NCBI RefSeq assembly: GCF_009936375.1
Contig: NZ_AP022332.1
Span: 1,669,501 to 1,733,500 of the forward strand
Source of the DNA: Methylosinus sp. C49
GTDB lineage: Bacteria; Pseudomonadota; Alphaproteobacteria; Rhizobiales; Beijerinckiaceae
Direction of reading: 5' to 3'
DNA length: 64,000 bases
Every line of letters begins with the position of its first letter. Positions within the stretch are counted from its first letter, which is position 1. The notes under the pieces were generated by a model, which was not told the DNA's origin, did no database searches, and was given only the letters and a program-made list of their open reading frames with translations. Both the position numbers and the translations under genes were made by a program. Below, in pieces: positions 50,673 through 59,054 of the stretch.

Positions 50673-51489
50673 TCAACGCCAGCGCAAGAGCGTGCGTTCG
50701 AGCGCTGCGATTACCGCCCCTGCGCATGTTCCGAGGAGAGAGAGCACGAGAACGCCGGCGAGGAGCTTCTCGGAGTCCATGATGTTGCCGGCGGCGAGAA
50801 TATAGGCGCCGATCCCATATTGTGCGCCGATCATTTCGGCGGCGACGAGGAGCACGAGGCCGGTGGAAATAGTTATTCGCGCACAGGCCAACATGGCTGG
50901 GAGGGCGGACGGCAGCACGACCTTGACGACGATCGACATGCGATCGAGTCCAAAGCTCTGCGCCATGCGTATGAAAGGACGCGGCGCCGCGTCGACGGCG
51001 GCGCATACGGACACCGCCATAGGAAAGAAAACGCCGAGAGCAATCGTCGTTATTTTGCTGGACTCTCCGATTCCGAGCCAGAGTATGAAGAGGGGCAGCA
51101 GCGCTATCTTGGGAATGGGGTACAGAGAGGAGATCGCAGCGTCGCCGATTGCTCGGCACCAGGACCAGAGGCCCATCGCGAGGCCGACGCTCAGGCCGGC
51201 GAGGCTCCCGATCAACCAGCCCAATAGCAGACGAATCAGCGACTTGCCGATATGGATCGCCAAGTCCCCTTGCGCGAGCTCGTGATAGAGCGTCTCGATG
51301 ACATCGACCGGCCCAGGCAGAAACAGCGGATCGATCCGCCCCGATGTCGATCCGAGCTGCCACGCTCCGACGAGCACAGCGGCAAATGCCGGAGCGAACC
51401 ACCGCTTCGGCGTGATCTCGAATCCGCCGCCGCGGAATCGCACCGTGCTTGGAGCTCCGATCGCAGATGGCGTATGGGCTTCAGACATC
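50673..51489 (-). CDS. ABC transporter permease, SsuC/TauC type
   Basis: A 271-residue inner-membrane permease with about six helices and the EAA-type loop for the ATPase: DAAPRPFIRMAQSFGLDRMS then IVVKVVLPSALPAMLACARI. Family members import sulfonates, nitrate, aromatic acids and similar solutes. Its ATG lies inside the end of the ATPase gene (9-base overlap). The preceding binding protein and ATPase genes complete the importer. Confidence 0.9.
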
Positions 51490-52269
51490 GGCTCGTTCCA
51501 CGGACAGAAGCTCTCGGTCGGCGTTGCGCGCTTCCGATCGAAGCAAGTTCCAAATGTCGTGCTGCAGCGCCGACAATTCGCTCGCGACATCGGGGTGGCC
51601 GCGCTCGGCTTGCGGAATTCCGACGTCGATGATTTCGCGGACTCGGCCCGGCCGTCTCGAGAGCACGACGATCCGGTCGGAAAGCCGCACCGCCTCGTCG
51701 AGATTATGTGTGACGTAGAGGATCGAAACGCGTTCTCGCAGCCACAGGGCGAGGAACTCCTCCATCAGCAGTTCGCGCGTCTGCGCGTCTACAGCGGACA
51801 AAGGCTCGTCCATGAGAAGGAAGGCTGGACGAGCGGCCAGCGCCCTGGCGATGCCGACACGCTGTTTCATGCCGCCCGACAATTGCTTCGGATAGGCTTG
51901 CGCGAAGCCGCGTAGACCGGTTCGTTCCAACACTTCCTCGATGATCTCGGCCTGCTCCTTTCTCGATGGCAGTCGATCCTCCAGCGCCAACGCGACATTG
52001 CCGGCCACGGTTCGCCACGGCAGCAGCCCGGCGTCCTGAAAAACAAAAGTGAATGGATTGAGGCTCGCAGCCGACGGAACGCCGACGGTGAAAGCCGATC
52101 CTCGGCTCGGCGCAATCAGGCCGCCGGCGATCGCCAGCAGAGTCGACTTTCCGCAACCAGAGGGACCGATGACGGAGACGATCTCGGATTCGCGCACAGA
52201 AAACGAAACATCGTCGAGAACGGTCAACGGCCCGAAGTCGTGCCCCAGTCCTCGAAGCTCCAGTTCCAT
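51481..52269 (-). CDS. ABC transporter ATP-binding protein, SsuB/TauB type
   Basis: A 262-residue ATPase: Walker A GPSGCGKSTLL, Q-loop FVFQDAGLLPW, signature LSGGMKQRVGIARAL, Walker B FLLMDEPLSAVD, H-loop VTHNLDEAV. It powers the adjacent permease. GAGAGGAC precedes the ATG at 52269. It follows the binding-protein gene by 31 bases and overlaps the permease gene. Confidence 0.94.
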   Translation of the reverse strand: MELELRGLGHDFGPLTVLDDVSFSVRESEIVSVIGPSGCGKSTLLAIAGGLIAPSRGSAFTVGVPSAASLNPFTFVFQDAGLLPWRTVAGNVALALEDRLPSRKEQAEIIEEVLERTGLRGFAQAYPKQLSGGMKQRVGIARALAARPAFLLMDEPLSAVDAQTRELLMEEFLALWLRERVSILYVTHNLDEAVRLSDRIVVLSRRPGRVREIIDVGIPQAERGHPDVASELSALQHDIWNLLRSEARNADRELLSVERADV

Positions 52270-52300
52270 GCCGTCCTCTCCGAGCCGTTCGATGCCGACT

Positions 52301-53302
52301 TCAAGCCGCAAAAGAGAGATCGATGACGTGTTCGGCGTCGACTTCTCGCTTCACGAGCCCCTGGTCTTGCCAAAATCTGAGCACCTTGCGAACGTCCTCG
52401 ACGTTCAAGCTGGCGGCGGGATCGTAATAGCCGAAGGTCGAGCTGATTTGCTGCCTGGTCTGGCCTGTGCGCCGAGCGACGATCTCGAGAAGATCCTCTC
52501 GCTCGTCGCTAGCGATCGGTCGGCCTTGCTCGTCGAGTCGATTGACAGCTTTATTGCTGAAAGCCATCGCACGCCGATGCGCTCGGACGAAGCGTTCCAT
52601 CCCCGTGCGATTGGCGGCGATGAAATCGGGGCGGGTAAACACGCCGCTTCCTTGCGTCATGTCGACTTCGGCCGTATTTCCGATGAAGACGCCAGAGCCC
52701 GCTCTGACCAGCGGGTCTGCGACCGTCGAGGGAAGGATGGCGCCATCCAATTTTCCGGCGGCAATCGCCGAACCGACGTTCGGCAAAGTCTGAAGAGGGA
52801 TGAGTTCGACCTGCGAAAGTGGGAATGCGAATTTCGCAGCAATCACGCCGAACTGATAATGGAACGACGATCCGATCGTCGTTATGCCCAGGCGTCGTCC
52901 TCGAATGTCGGCGAAAGAGCGCAATCCGGCGTCGTAGCCGTTGCGGCTAGCCACCAATTGATTATTGGGAAAGGCCGGGTGCGGTCGACTGTCGCCGCAA
53001 ACGAGTTTCAGCCCGCCTTTGGCGGCGAGGTTGAAATAAGCGGCGGTGAAGGCGGTCATGCCGACGTCGATCGAGTTCGCGACGGCGGCGACGGGCAGTT
53101 GAGCGGCTGCGTCGAAATATTCAATTTGAACCTTCAAACCTTCGCCCTCGAAGAAACCTTTGTCAGACGCGACAAAAAACGGCGCTGCGCTGTTCAGGCG
53201 CATAGTTCCGAGGCGCAGCACGGAGGCCTCCGACCGCGCGACGCCAGGCAGGGTGAGAGCGGATGCGACGACCGCTCGGCTGAAATATCGACGATCGATC
53301 AT
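52301..53302 (-). CDS. ABC transporter substrate-binding protein, SsuA/NMT1 type
   Basis: A 333-residue periplasmic binding protein. The N-terminus DRRYFSRAVVASALTLPGVA looks like a twin-arginine-type signal. The mature part has the NMT1/SsuA pattern: LRLGTMRLNSAAPFFVASDK then GFFEGEGLKVQIEYFDAAAQ, and IRGRRLGITTIGSSFHYQF. The ligand is unknown; sulfonates, aromatic acids and amines are possible for the family. It is the first gene of the importer/ADH/hydratase/FAD operon, with the promoter likely in 53303-53420. Confidence 0.88.
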   Translation of the reverse strand: MIDRRYFSRAVVASALTLPGVARSEASVLRLGTMRLNSAAPFFVASDKGFFEGEGLKVQIEYFDAAAQLPVAAVANSIDVGMTAFTAAYFNLAAKGGLKLVCGDSRPHPAFPNNQLVASRNGYDAGLRSFADIRGRRLGITTIGSSFHYQFGVIAAKFAFPLSQVELIPLQTLPNVGSAIAAGKLDGAILPSTVADPLVRAGSGVFIGNTAEVDMTQGSGVFTRPDFIAANRTGMERFVRAHRRAMAFSNKAVNRLDEQGRPIASDEREDLLEIVARRTGQTRQQISSTFGYYDPAASLNVEDVRKVLRFWQDQGLVKREVDAEHVIDLSFAA

Positions 53303-53797
53303 GTCGTGTTCCTTCGCGAGTGGAACGAACTATCGCGAAGAAAGTCGCAATCGCAATCTCTGTTTTATTTATATCTTGCATAGTCACGAATTATGGAAAT
53401 TCATTTTCTGTGTCGGTGGCTGCAAGGTCTGAAGACCGCACAGCGCAAAGCTCGGATTTGCCGCTTTCGCCGCAAAAAGGTTCCTCGCTTATTGCACAGG
53501 ATATTGACGGCAAAGGCCTTCGAAATTGTCCAATGTTGCCGCAGCGTCAAAGCCGCGCGCACAATTGCGGAAACGCGCGACGCCTTCACGTCGCCTCTCA
53601 TCGACGACCGCGTCTGCGCCGCCCTGGAAATGGGTCGGCAGCCCTTGCTGATCCCTTGCTGGAATTTTTCTATTCAAAATAAACAATTGTATTTACAATA
53701 TAAAATATGATTTCAATTCGCGACTGAAAAGCACGAATCTCGACCGATCAGTCATTTCCGCGGTTTCCTCGAATTTTGCATCGACGACGTTCGCTCT
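53303..53797. other. Region upstream of the importer operon
   Basis: It contains the probable operon promoter, with an AT-rich part near 53370-53400 and another near 53665-53715. Short frames here lack ribosome-binding sites and recognisable products. No gene is called. Confidence 0.45.
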
Positions 53798-53997
53798 GCT
53801 CAATTCGCTGACGGCGATCCTGGAGGTTGCAATAGCCAAGATCACAGTCCCAATTCTGAACGACGGTGAAGCGCCGCGTGTTCGAGCGGCCGAACTCCGC
53901 CACTCCACGGAAGAAGAAGCGCGAGAAATCCGACGGGAGGTCGTCAGTGGTATGAGCGCACCGAAAAATGTCGGCCGGGCGATTCACACCCGCTTTG
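53798..53997 (+). pseudogene. FitA-like antitoxin remnant, plus-strand copy
   Basis: A reading frame with IAKITVPILNDG, VRAAELRHSTEEEAREIRRE and VVSGMSAP resembles FitA-type ribbon-helix-helix antitoxins (consensus like LRVRAAEHGRSMEEEAREIL). A segment of about five residues is missing before VRAAE. The expected start codon position after GGAGG reads ATA, and the frame runs into a tRNA remnant. No FitB/VapC toxin follows. It forms an inverted repeat with 54421-54621. Confidence 0.7.
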
Positions 53998-54037
53998 TAA
54001 TCAGTAGGTCGCGGGTTCGAATCCTGCAACCGCACCA
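53994..54037 (+). pseudogene. 3' half of a tRNA-Thr(TGT) gene
   Basis: TTTGTAATCAGTAGGTCGCG continues through the T-loop GGTTCGAATCC to an acceptor end ACCGCACCA. It matches a tRNA-Thr from the anticodon loop to the 3' end; the 5' half is replaced by unrelated sequence, and the acceptor has lost a base. This is the form left by integration of an element at the anticodon loop. Confidence 0.75.
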
Positions 54038-54149
54038 ATTCAACACATGAAAAATAAGCATTATGCCTTGCGAGCAGCCGGGCAATAACTCGACGCGGGC
54101 ATTCAAGTCACCACCTTGTCACCAAAATCGGCCCCGGAGCTTGTCCAGG

Positions 54150-54195
54150 CTTGCCAAGGTTGGGGTCGAGAGTTCGAATCCCTTCGCCAGTTCCA
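54150..54195 (+). pseudogene. 3' half of a tRNA-Gly(GCC) gene
   Basis: CTTGCCAAGGTTGGGGTCGA, GAGTTCGAATCCC and a TTCCA end match tRNA-Gly(GCC) from the anticodon loop onward. The 5' half is absent and the T-stem and acceptor carry mismatches. It lies about 110 bases after the tRNA-Thr remnant. Confidence 0.7.
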
Positions 54196-54420
54196 AAAAA
54201 AGCACAATGAAAATCAAATAGGTAGCAACGGCAATTCGGGGCCGTTTCTGCTTAGAATGCCTGAACTCTCGGTTGGATCAAAACCGCCGGGCGCGGGTTT
54301 CTGCCGCTTTGGCTCGGAGACCATATTGGTGTCGAGCGCGGTGACGGCATCGTTCACGAGAATGTCGGCGGTTCGTGCATTGGCCATGTGCAGGAAGCCT
54401 AGCGCCACGCCGCTGATAGC

Positions 54421-54621
54421 CAAAGCGGGTGTGAATCGCCCGACATTTTTCGGTGCGCTCACCCCGCTGACGGCCTCCCGCCGGATTTCTCGCGCTTCTT
54501 CTTCCGTGCAGTGGCTATGTTCAGCCGCTCGCACACGCAAGCAGCGCTTCAAACCGTCGTCTAGATTCGGATTGTGATGTCGGCTATGGCAACCTCCTGG
54601 ATCGCCGTCAGGGAATTGAGC
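54421..54621 (-). pseudogene. FitA-like antitoxin remnant, minus-strand copy
   Basis: On the minus strand NLDDGLKRCLRVRAAEHSHC then TEEEAREIRREAVSGVSAPK is a FitA-like ribbon-helix-helix antitoxin. After a good AGGAGG site the start codon position reads ATA, and one base is missing before NLDDG, so the frame is broken. The segment is the inverted, better-preserved twin of 53798-53997. No toxin gene follows. Confidence 0.75.
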
Positions 54622-54663
54622 ATGCCGTTGCCATTCTTGCTGCCGCAGCAATGCGCCATGAGC
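54620..54663. repeat. 44-bp direct repeat, right copy
   Basis: It matches 35027-35070 at 41 of 44 positions, same orientation. It adjoins the upstream end of the FitA-like remnant at 54421-54621. Confidence 0.85.
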
Positions 54664-54875
54664 CGTCGCGAGCCCTACGGACGTTAACGACGCCGGATGG
54701 AATGCTCATGTCGCCCGCAGACCGGGATCGACGCCCGTCAGCTCGATCGATACATCCCAAAGCCTTCGAGCAAGGTCCGGATCTGTCGCCTGATGGGCGC
54801 GCGGATAACTGGGTTCCGGAGACGAACGAAAATTCTGTTTGCTTTCATCGCTGAGATGATCATCACGTCCGAAAT

Positions 54876-55481
54876 TCAGCGCCGCATCTGTTCTATCATC
54901 GCTTCGAGCTCGGCAATTCGCCGATCCCGCTTCGCCAGCAGATCGTCGACCTCGTCGGCGTCGATCTTGCGCGGAATGTGCTGAGGGCAGTTGGCGTCCC
55001 AGGCCGACACCTTGAACAAAAGCACGCGCTCGGGCGCCGCGGCGTAGTCATCGGGCGTCACTGATCGGAGCAAAGCGTCGTCTCCTTCCACCATGGAGGC
55101 CTCGCCCCAGATCTTGATGCGGCGCCGGTTCGCATAGTCCATCAAAAAAATGAACGCCTTCCCGTTCTCGAGCAGATTGCCTTGCGAGATGAACTGACGG
55201 TTGCCTCTAAAATCGGCCATCGCCAATGTGTGTTCGTCGATCGGCCTGAGGAAGCCGCGCGGCCCGCCTCGATGCTGAATATAGGGTTGTCCCTCGGCGT
55301 TCACGGTCGCGAGGTAGAAGCTGTTCTGCTGGGCGATGAAGGCGGCCAGCTGAGGGGTGATGCGGTCCTGCCAGCTGCGCGACTCCATTTTGGCGTAGGC
55401 GTCGCGCGAGCCATTGCGGCGCTGGAGCTGCTTCACCGTCTCGGTGAAGGCGATGTCGCTGTTCGGGCGTTGATTGTCCAT
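54876..55481 (-). CDS. Pyridoxamine 5'-phosphate oxidase-family protein
   Basis: A 201-residue flavin-binding split-barrel protein: LAAFIAQQNSFYLATVNAEG, GQPYIQHRGGPRGFLRPID, NRQFISQGNLLENGKAFIFL and RRRIKIWGEASMVEG. Such PPOX proteins reduce F420/FMN-dependent substrates or bind heme or flavin, and are often linked to redox stress. The C-terminal coiled-coil region (DLLAKRDRRIAELEAMIEQM) is atypical. It follows the DsrE gene and probably shares its transcript. Confidence 0.85.
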   Translation of the reverse strand: MDNQRPNSDIAFTETVKQLQRRNGSRDAYAKMESRSWQDRITPQLAAFIAQQNSFYLATVNAEGQPYIQHRGGPRGFLRPIDEHTLAMADFRGNRQFISQGNLLENGKAFIFLMDYANRRRIKIWGEASMVEGDDALLRSVTPDDYAAAPERVLLFKVSAWDANCPQHIPRKIDADEVDDLLAKRDRRIAELEAMIEQMRR

Positions 55482-55550
55482 TATCGATCCCTTGGCGGAG
55501 TCGAGGGAGCGGGCGCCCAGCCGCGAATGCGGTCGGGCGCGGAACGGAGA

Positions 55551-55928
55551 TCAGTATGTGACGAGGCTGTAGCCCTGGTCGAGATAGCTCGACAGATCGA
55601 GCACGCCGGGTGTTCCGGGAATCGCCTTTTCGTAATCGAGCTTCAGTCCAGTCTTGCGGGCGTCCTCTGTGGCGCCGAAGACATCCGCGCAGCCGCCGCA
55701 GACGCCCGCGACGACATCCTTCACCGCTTCATAGAGAGCATGCGCCGCGTGGTCGGCCTTGACGAGCTGAGTCGGCCAGCGAGTGCCGGCGCCCTGGAAG
55801 ACGACCGCGACGTCCTGCCTTTTCTCCTTGAGCTCGTAAGCGAGGAACAGGCCGTTGAAGAGGCGGCCGAGCGCTTCCTCGGAGCCGGACTTCGGATCGG
55901 AATAGATGATGATGGCGGTCTTGCTCAT
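55551..55928 (-). CDS. DsrE-family protein
   Basis: A 125-residue protein of the DsrE/DsrF-like fold: MSKTAIIIYSDPKSGSEEAL, VAVVFQGAGTRWPTQL and VAGVCGGCADVFGA with a CxxC pair. The family includes sulfur-relay and peroxide/redox-linked proteins. The Cys pair could carry sulfur or form a disulfide. It lies between the DUF1348 and PPOX genes on the same strand. The partner is unknown. Confidence 0.83.
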   Translation of the reverse strand: MSKTAIIIYSDPKSGSEEALGRLFNGLFLAYELKEKRQDVAVVFQGAGTRWPTQLVKADHAAHALYEAVKDVVAGVCGGCADVFGATEDARKTGLKLDYEKAIPGTPGVLDLSSYLDQGYSLVTY

Positions 55929-56015
55929 GGGTTTTTACCTTGCGTTTGCCGATAGTTTCCGAATGTTTTGGAAGCGAGCCTGGAGGCTTGCTGTCCGATG
56001 CGCGCCCGCTGGACC

Positions 56016-56033
56016 GCGAGCCTGAAGGCTCGC
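56016..56033. repeat. GCGAGCC palindrome, intergenic copy
   Basis: GCGAGCCTGAAGGCTCGC, preceded by GGACC, is the same element as at 29975-29992. It lies between the DUF1348 and DsrE genes and may attenuate or stabilise the transcript. Confidence 0.75.
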
Positions 56034-56095
56034 TGTCGTCCGCCGGCGATCGTCGTGACGTCGAATCGAGTCCCCTCGATCCGGTCCGCTCGCCG

Positions 56096-56560
56096 TCACA
56101 GCTCGAGATCGCTCAAGCCCGGATGATCATCCGGCCGTCTGCCGAGCGGCCAATGAAACTTCCGATCGGCGGCGGAGATCGGAACATCGTTGATGCTGGC
56201 GATGCGCAGGCGCATGAGTCCCTGCTCATCGAACTCCCAATTTTCATTGCCGTAGGAGCGAAACCTGCTCCCGCTGTCGTCGCGCCATTCATAGGCGAAG
56301 CGGACGGCGATCCGATTCTCGTGGAACGCCCACAGCTCCTTGATGAGCCGATACTCGAGCTCTCGTGACCATTTGCGTTGGAGAAAGGCCTCGATGCGTT
56401 CGCGGCCGCCGATGAATTCGGCGCGATTGCGCCAGCGGCTGTCGATCGAATAGGCCTGCGCGACGCGCTCCGGATCGCGGCTGTTCCAGGCGTCCTCGGC
56501 GAGGCGCACTTTTTGGGCGGCGGTTTCGGCGGTGAAAGGCGGTAGCGGCGGTCTCGACAT
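56096..56560 (-). CDS. DUF1348 / SnoaL-like protein
   Basis: A 154-residue NTF2-fold protein: [60 protein letters not shown] and [20 protein letters not shown]. This matches DUF1348, a family common in Proteobacteria with no firm function. A GGAGGAAATC site precedes the ATG at 56560. It is divergent from a LysR gene 128 bases away that may regulate it and the DsrE/PPOX genes. Confidence 0.87.
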   Translation of the reverse strand: MSRPPLPPFTAETAAQKVRLAEDAWNSRDPERVAQAYSIDSRWRNRAEFIGGRERIEAFLQRKWSRELEYRLIKELWAFHENRIAVRFAYEWRDDSGSRFRSYGNENWEFDEQGLMRLRIASINDVPISAADRKFHWPLGRRPDDHPGLSDLEL

Positions 56561-56688
56561 GATTTCCTCCTCCGATTTGTCGCATGTGAGCGAGGCGTTT
56601 TGCCTGTCACCCGGAAGATGATAGATGACGATCGAAACGATAATCGCCTTTCTCGGCACGACATCGTTGCGGCAGGTGCAGCAATCCA

Positions 56689-57588
56689 ATGGACCGCTTC
56701 GACACGATCACGGCCTTCATCGCGGTCGTCGACCACAAGGGCTTCGCGTCGGCGGCGCGAAGCCTCGGTGTCTCGGCGTCGCTGGTGACACGACTCGTCG
56801 CCGCGCTCGAGGATCGGCTCGGCGTGCGGCTTCTGCAACGAACGACGCGCTCCGTCGGGCTGACGGATGCAGGCGCGCGCTTTCTCGAGCGCGCCCGGCG
56901 GATCGTCACCGACCTCGAGGAGGCCGAGCGCGTCGCGGAGAATGAGCACAGCGCGCCTCGGGGACGGCTGAGCCTGTCCGCGCCGCTGATGTTCGGACGC
57001 ATGCACATCGGGCCGCTGATCGGCCGCTATATGAACGCGCATCCGCAGATCACGGTCGAGCTATCGCTCTCCGATCGCTTCGTCGATCTCGTGGAGGAAG
57101 GATTCGATCTCGCTCTGCGCATCGGCCATTTGTCCGACTCCGCGCTGGTCGCGCGCAGGATGGGCGCGACTCGGCGGGTCGTCGTCGGTTCTCCGGCCTA
57201 TCTCGCGACGAGAGGCGCGCCGACGACTCCGGCCGACCTCGAGCGCCATCGGCTGATTTCCTGCACCTCCCTGACGCCGGCCGGCCGCTGGCGCTTCTGG
57301 TCGGACGGTGAACGCTTCGATATCGACGCCGCGCCCGCCTATGTGACGAACAGCGCCGAGGCGGCGATCTGGCATGCCGAGAACAATGGCGGGCTGACCA
57401 TCGCCGCCGGCTATCAAATCATCGAGCTGGTCCGCGCCGGCAGGCTCGCGGTCGTGCTCGCCGACTTCGAGCCGGCGCCGCTGCCGATCCATTTCGTCTA
57501 TCCGAGCGCGCGCCTTCTGTCGGCGAAAGTGCGATCTTTGATCGACCTCGCGGCGCGTGACTGCGATTGGACCTTTGTGGATTTCTGA
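56689..57588 (+). CDS. LysR-family transcriptional regulator
   Basis: A 299-residue LTTR of the CrgA/DmlR-like subgroup. [60 protein letters not shown]. The effector domain includes [20 protein letters not shown] and ends [10 protein letters not shown]. It is divergently transcribed from DUF1348-DsrE-PPOX, the classical arrangement for a LysR regulator and its target operon. Confidence 0.93.
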   Translation: MDRFDTITAFIAVVDHKGFASAARSLGVSASLVTRLVAALEDRLGVRLLQRTTRSVGLTDAGARFLERARRIVTDLEEAERVAENEHSAPRGRLSLSAPLMFGRMHIGPLIGRYMNAHPQITVELSLSDRFVDLVEEGFDLALRIGHLSDSALVARRMGATRRVVVGSPAYLATRGAPTTPADLERHRLISCTSLTPAGRWRFWSDGERFDIDAAPAYVTNSAEAAIWHAENNGGLTIAAGYQIIELVRAGRLAVVLADFEPAPLPIHFVYPSARLLSAKVRSLIDLAARDCDWTFVDF

Positions 57589-57628
57589 CGCTCGCCCGAT
57601 GAGGCGGCGGGGCGACAGCCTCCATCCG

Positions 57629-58240
57629 TCAGCGCCGCGCGAAATGCGTGTCGAGCAAGCCACGCTGGCGCAGACGGAAGAAGGATCGCGCATCGTCCAC
57701 ATCCTCGAGCATGTCGAGCAGCGCGACCGATGATCCGGTCAGATTGGCGAGGCTGTCGGCGAGCGCGTGCTCGGTCGACCATCTCACATCGTCGAATGGC
57801 GCCACGAAATGCGGGCGACGGCGCAGGCCCACCGCCCAGTAGCCGCCGTCGGTCGCGGGCCCGAAAACGGCGGCGTGATCGCCGAGAGCGCGAAAGCCGT
57901 GCGCCACCATCTCCCTCGTTATGCCTGGAATGTCGCTGCCGATGATCAGCACGGGACCGGGCGGCGGCAGGCGCGCGACGCGCGCCATGCGCTGGCCGAG
58001 GTTTCCCTGGCCTTGCGGGAGAATGCCGAACCCGGCCGGCCACGGCCCCGAGCGATCCGGCGTGACCGCGAGCCATGTGGTCCAACGCGGATCGGCGCCG
58101 AGGCGGCGGAGCATCAAGGACAGCGCCGTCCGCTGAAATCGCAGCGCCTCGATGGCTCCGATCTCGGCCGCGAGCCGGCGCTTGCCGGCGCCGTAGCGGG
58201 GCCAGCGTGTGAAAATGACGAGATGGCGCGGAATCGACAT
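57629..58240 (-). CDS. TIGR04282-type (DUF2064) glycosyltransferase-like protein
   Basis: A 203-residue nucleotide-diphospho-sugar transferase-like protein: LVIFTRWPRYGAGKRRLAAE, VLIIGSDIPGITREMVAHGF and DHAAVFGPATDGGYWAVGLR. This family is annotated as arsenosugar biosynthesis glycosyltransferase (TIGR04282) and is usually paired with TIGR04283, as here. It starts two bases after the neighbour's stop. The true acceptor is not proven. Confidence 0.85.
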   Translation of the reverse strand: MSIPRHLVIFTRWPRYGAGKRRLAAEIGAIEALRFQRTALSLMLRRLGADPRWTTWLAVTPDRSGPWPAGFGILPQGQGNLGQRMARVARLPPPGPVLIIGSDIPGITREMVAHGFRALGDHAAVFGPATDGGYWAVGLRRRPHFVAPFDDVRWSTEHALADSLANLTGSSVALLDMLEDVDDARSFFRLRQRGLLDTHFARR

Positions 58241-58242
58241 GG

Positions 58243-58908
58243 TCAACCGTAAACGCGGCGAATGACATGCGGCGGAACGCCGAGGAAATAGAGCGCCAGG
58301 CAGGCGAGGTTGCGTAGGCTGCGCCGCGTCCAGCCGTCGCGGCGCCATCGCGCCGCCGAGGTGCGCGCCGATATGGGCAGGACGGTCAGCCGCTTCGCCC
58401 CGATCCTGCGCGCCATGTCCACATCCTCCATCAGAGTCAGCAGCCGAAACCCTCCGAGACGATCATAGAACGCGCGGTTGATCAGCAACCCTTGGTCGCC
58501 ATAGGGCAGGCCCATCCACCGCACGCGCCATGCGACCAAGCGCTCCAATCGCCTCGCCTGGGCCGACTCGTCGTCGAGCGCGAAGCGGAACACGGCCGCC
58601 CGCCAGCGGTTGGTGGGATCGCCGCAGAAGGATACGACGGACTCCCGCCACCCGGCCTCCAGAACCGTGTCGGCGTGCAGAAACAACAGCCAGTCTCCGC
58701 GCGCTGTCTCGGCTCCGGCTTGCAGCTGCACACCGCGTCCCATAGGCGCCGCCTCCAGCCTCGCGCCGGACTCGCGGGCGATCGCGACGGTGGCGTCGTC
58801 AGAGCCGCCGTCGACGACGATAATATCGTCCTGCGCGCCGAGCGCGGCGAGCGTTCGCGGCAGGGTCGCGGCGGCGTCGAGGGTCGGAATGACAATGGAT
58901 AAGTTCAT
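58243..58908 (-). CDS. TIGR04283-type family 2 glycosyltransferase
   Basis: A 221-residue GT2-fold enzyme: MNLSIVIPTLDAAATLPRTL, DDIIVVDGGSDDATVAIARE, WLLFLHADTVLEAGW with the DxD-like HAD, then YGDQGLLINRAFYDRLGGF and LMEDVDMARRIG. It matches the TIGR04283 family associated with arsenosugar clusters. It overlaps in transcription with the TIGR04282 gene downstream. It is divergent from the radical SAM operon, 146 bases away. Confidence 0.88.
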   Translation of the reverse strand: MNLSIVIPTLDAAATLPRTLAALGAQDDIIVVDGGSDDATVAIARESGARLEAAPMGRGVQLQAGAETARGDWLLFLHADTVLEAGWRESVVSFCGDPTNRWRAAVFRFALDDESAQARRLERLVAWRVRWMGLPYGDQGLLINRAFYDRLGGFRLLTLMEDVDMARRIGAKRLTVLPISARTSAARWRRDGWTRRSLRNLACLALYFLGVPPHVIRRVYG

Positions 58909-59054
58909 CTGCTTGCCGCCCTTCCTCTACGGCCGGAGTTTCGCTGCGACGGCGAAAAAGGTTACCGCTGCCGGATGCATTGTTTCGATGAATATCTGAA
59001 ACTTTTTGGCCGCCGGGACCGAAATAGGCGGTAGACGCGGAGAGGAGAGAGCTG

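Noticed and set aside
50647-51402. N-terminal extension of the Zn-ADH frame
   Set aside because: Overlaps the ABC permease gene in another frame; Arg-rich and unlike any ADH. MDR homology begins at 50646.
34762-54700. A copy of the dusA 5' end as attR
   Set aside because: No second copy of the sequence around the codons for APMMDWTD was seen in the window, so the island's right end is not proven by this route.
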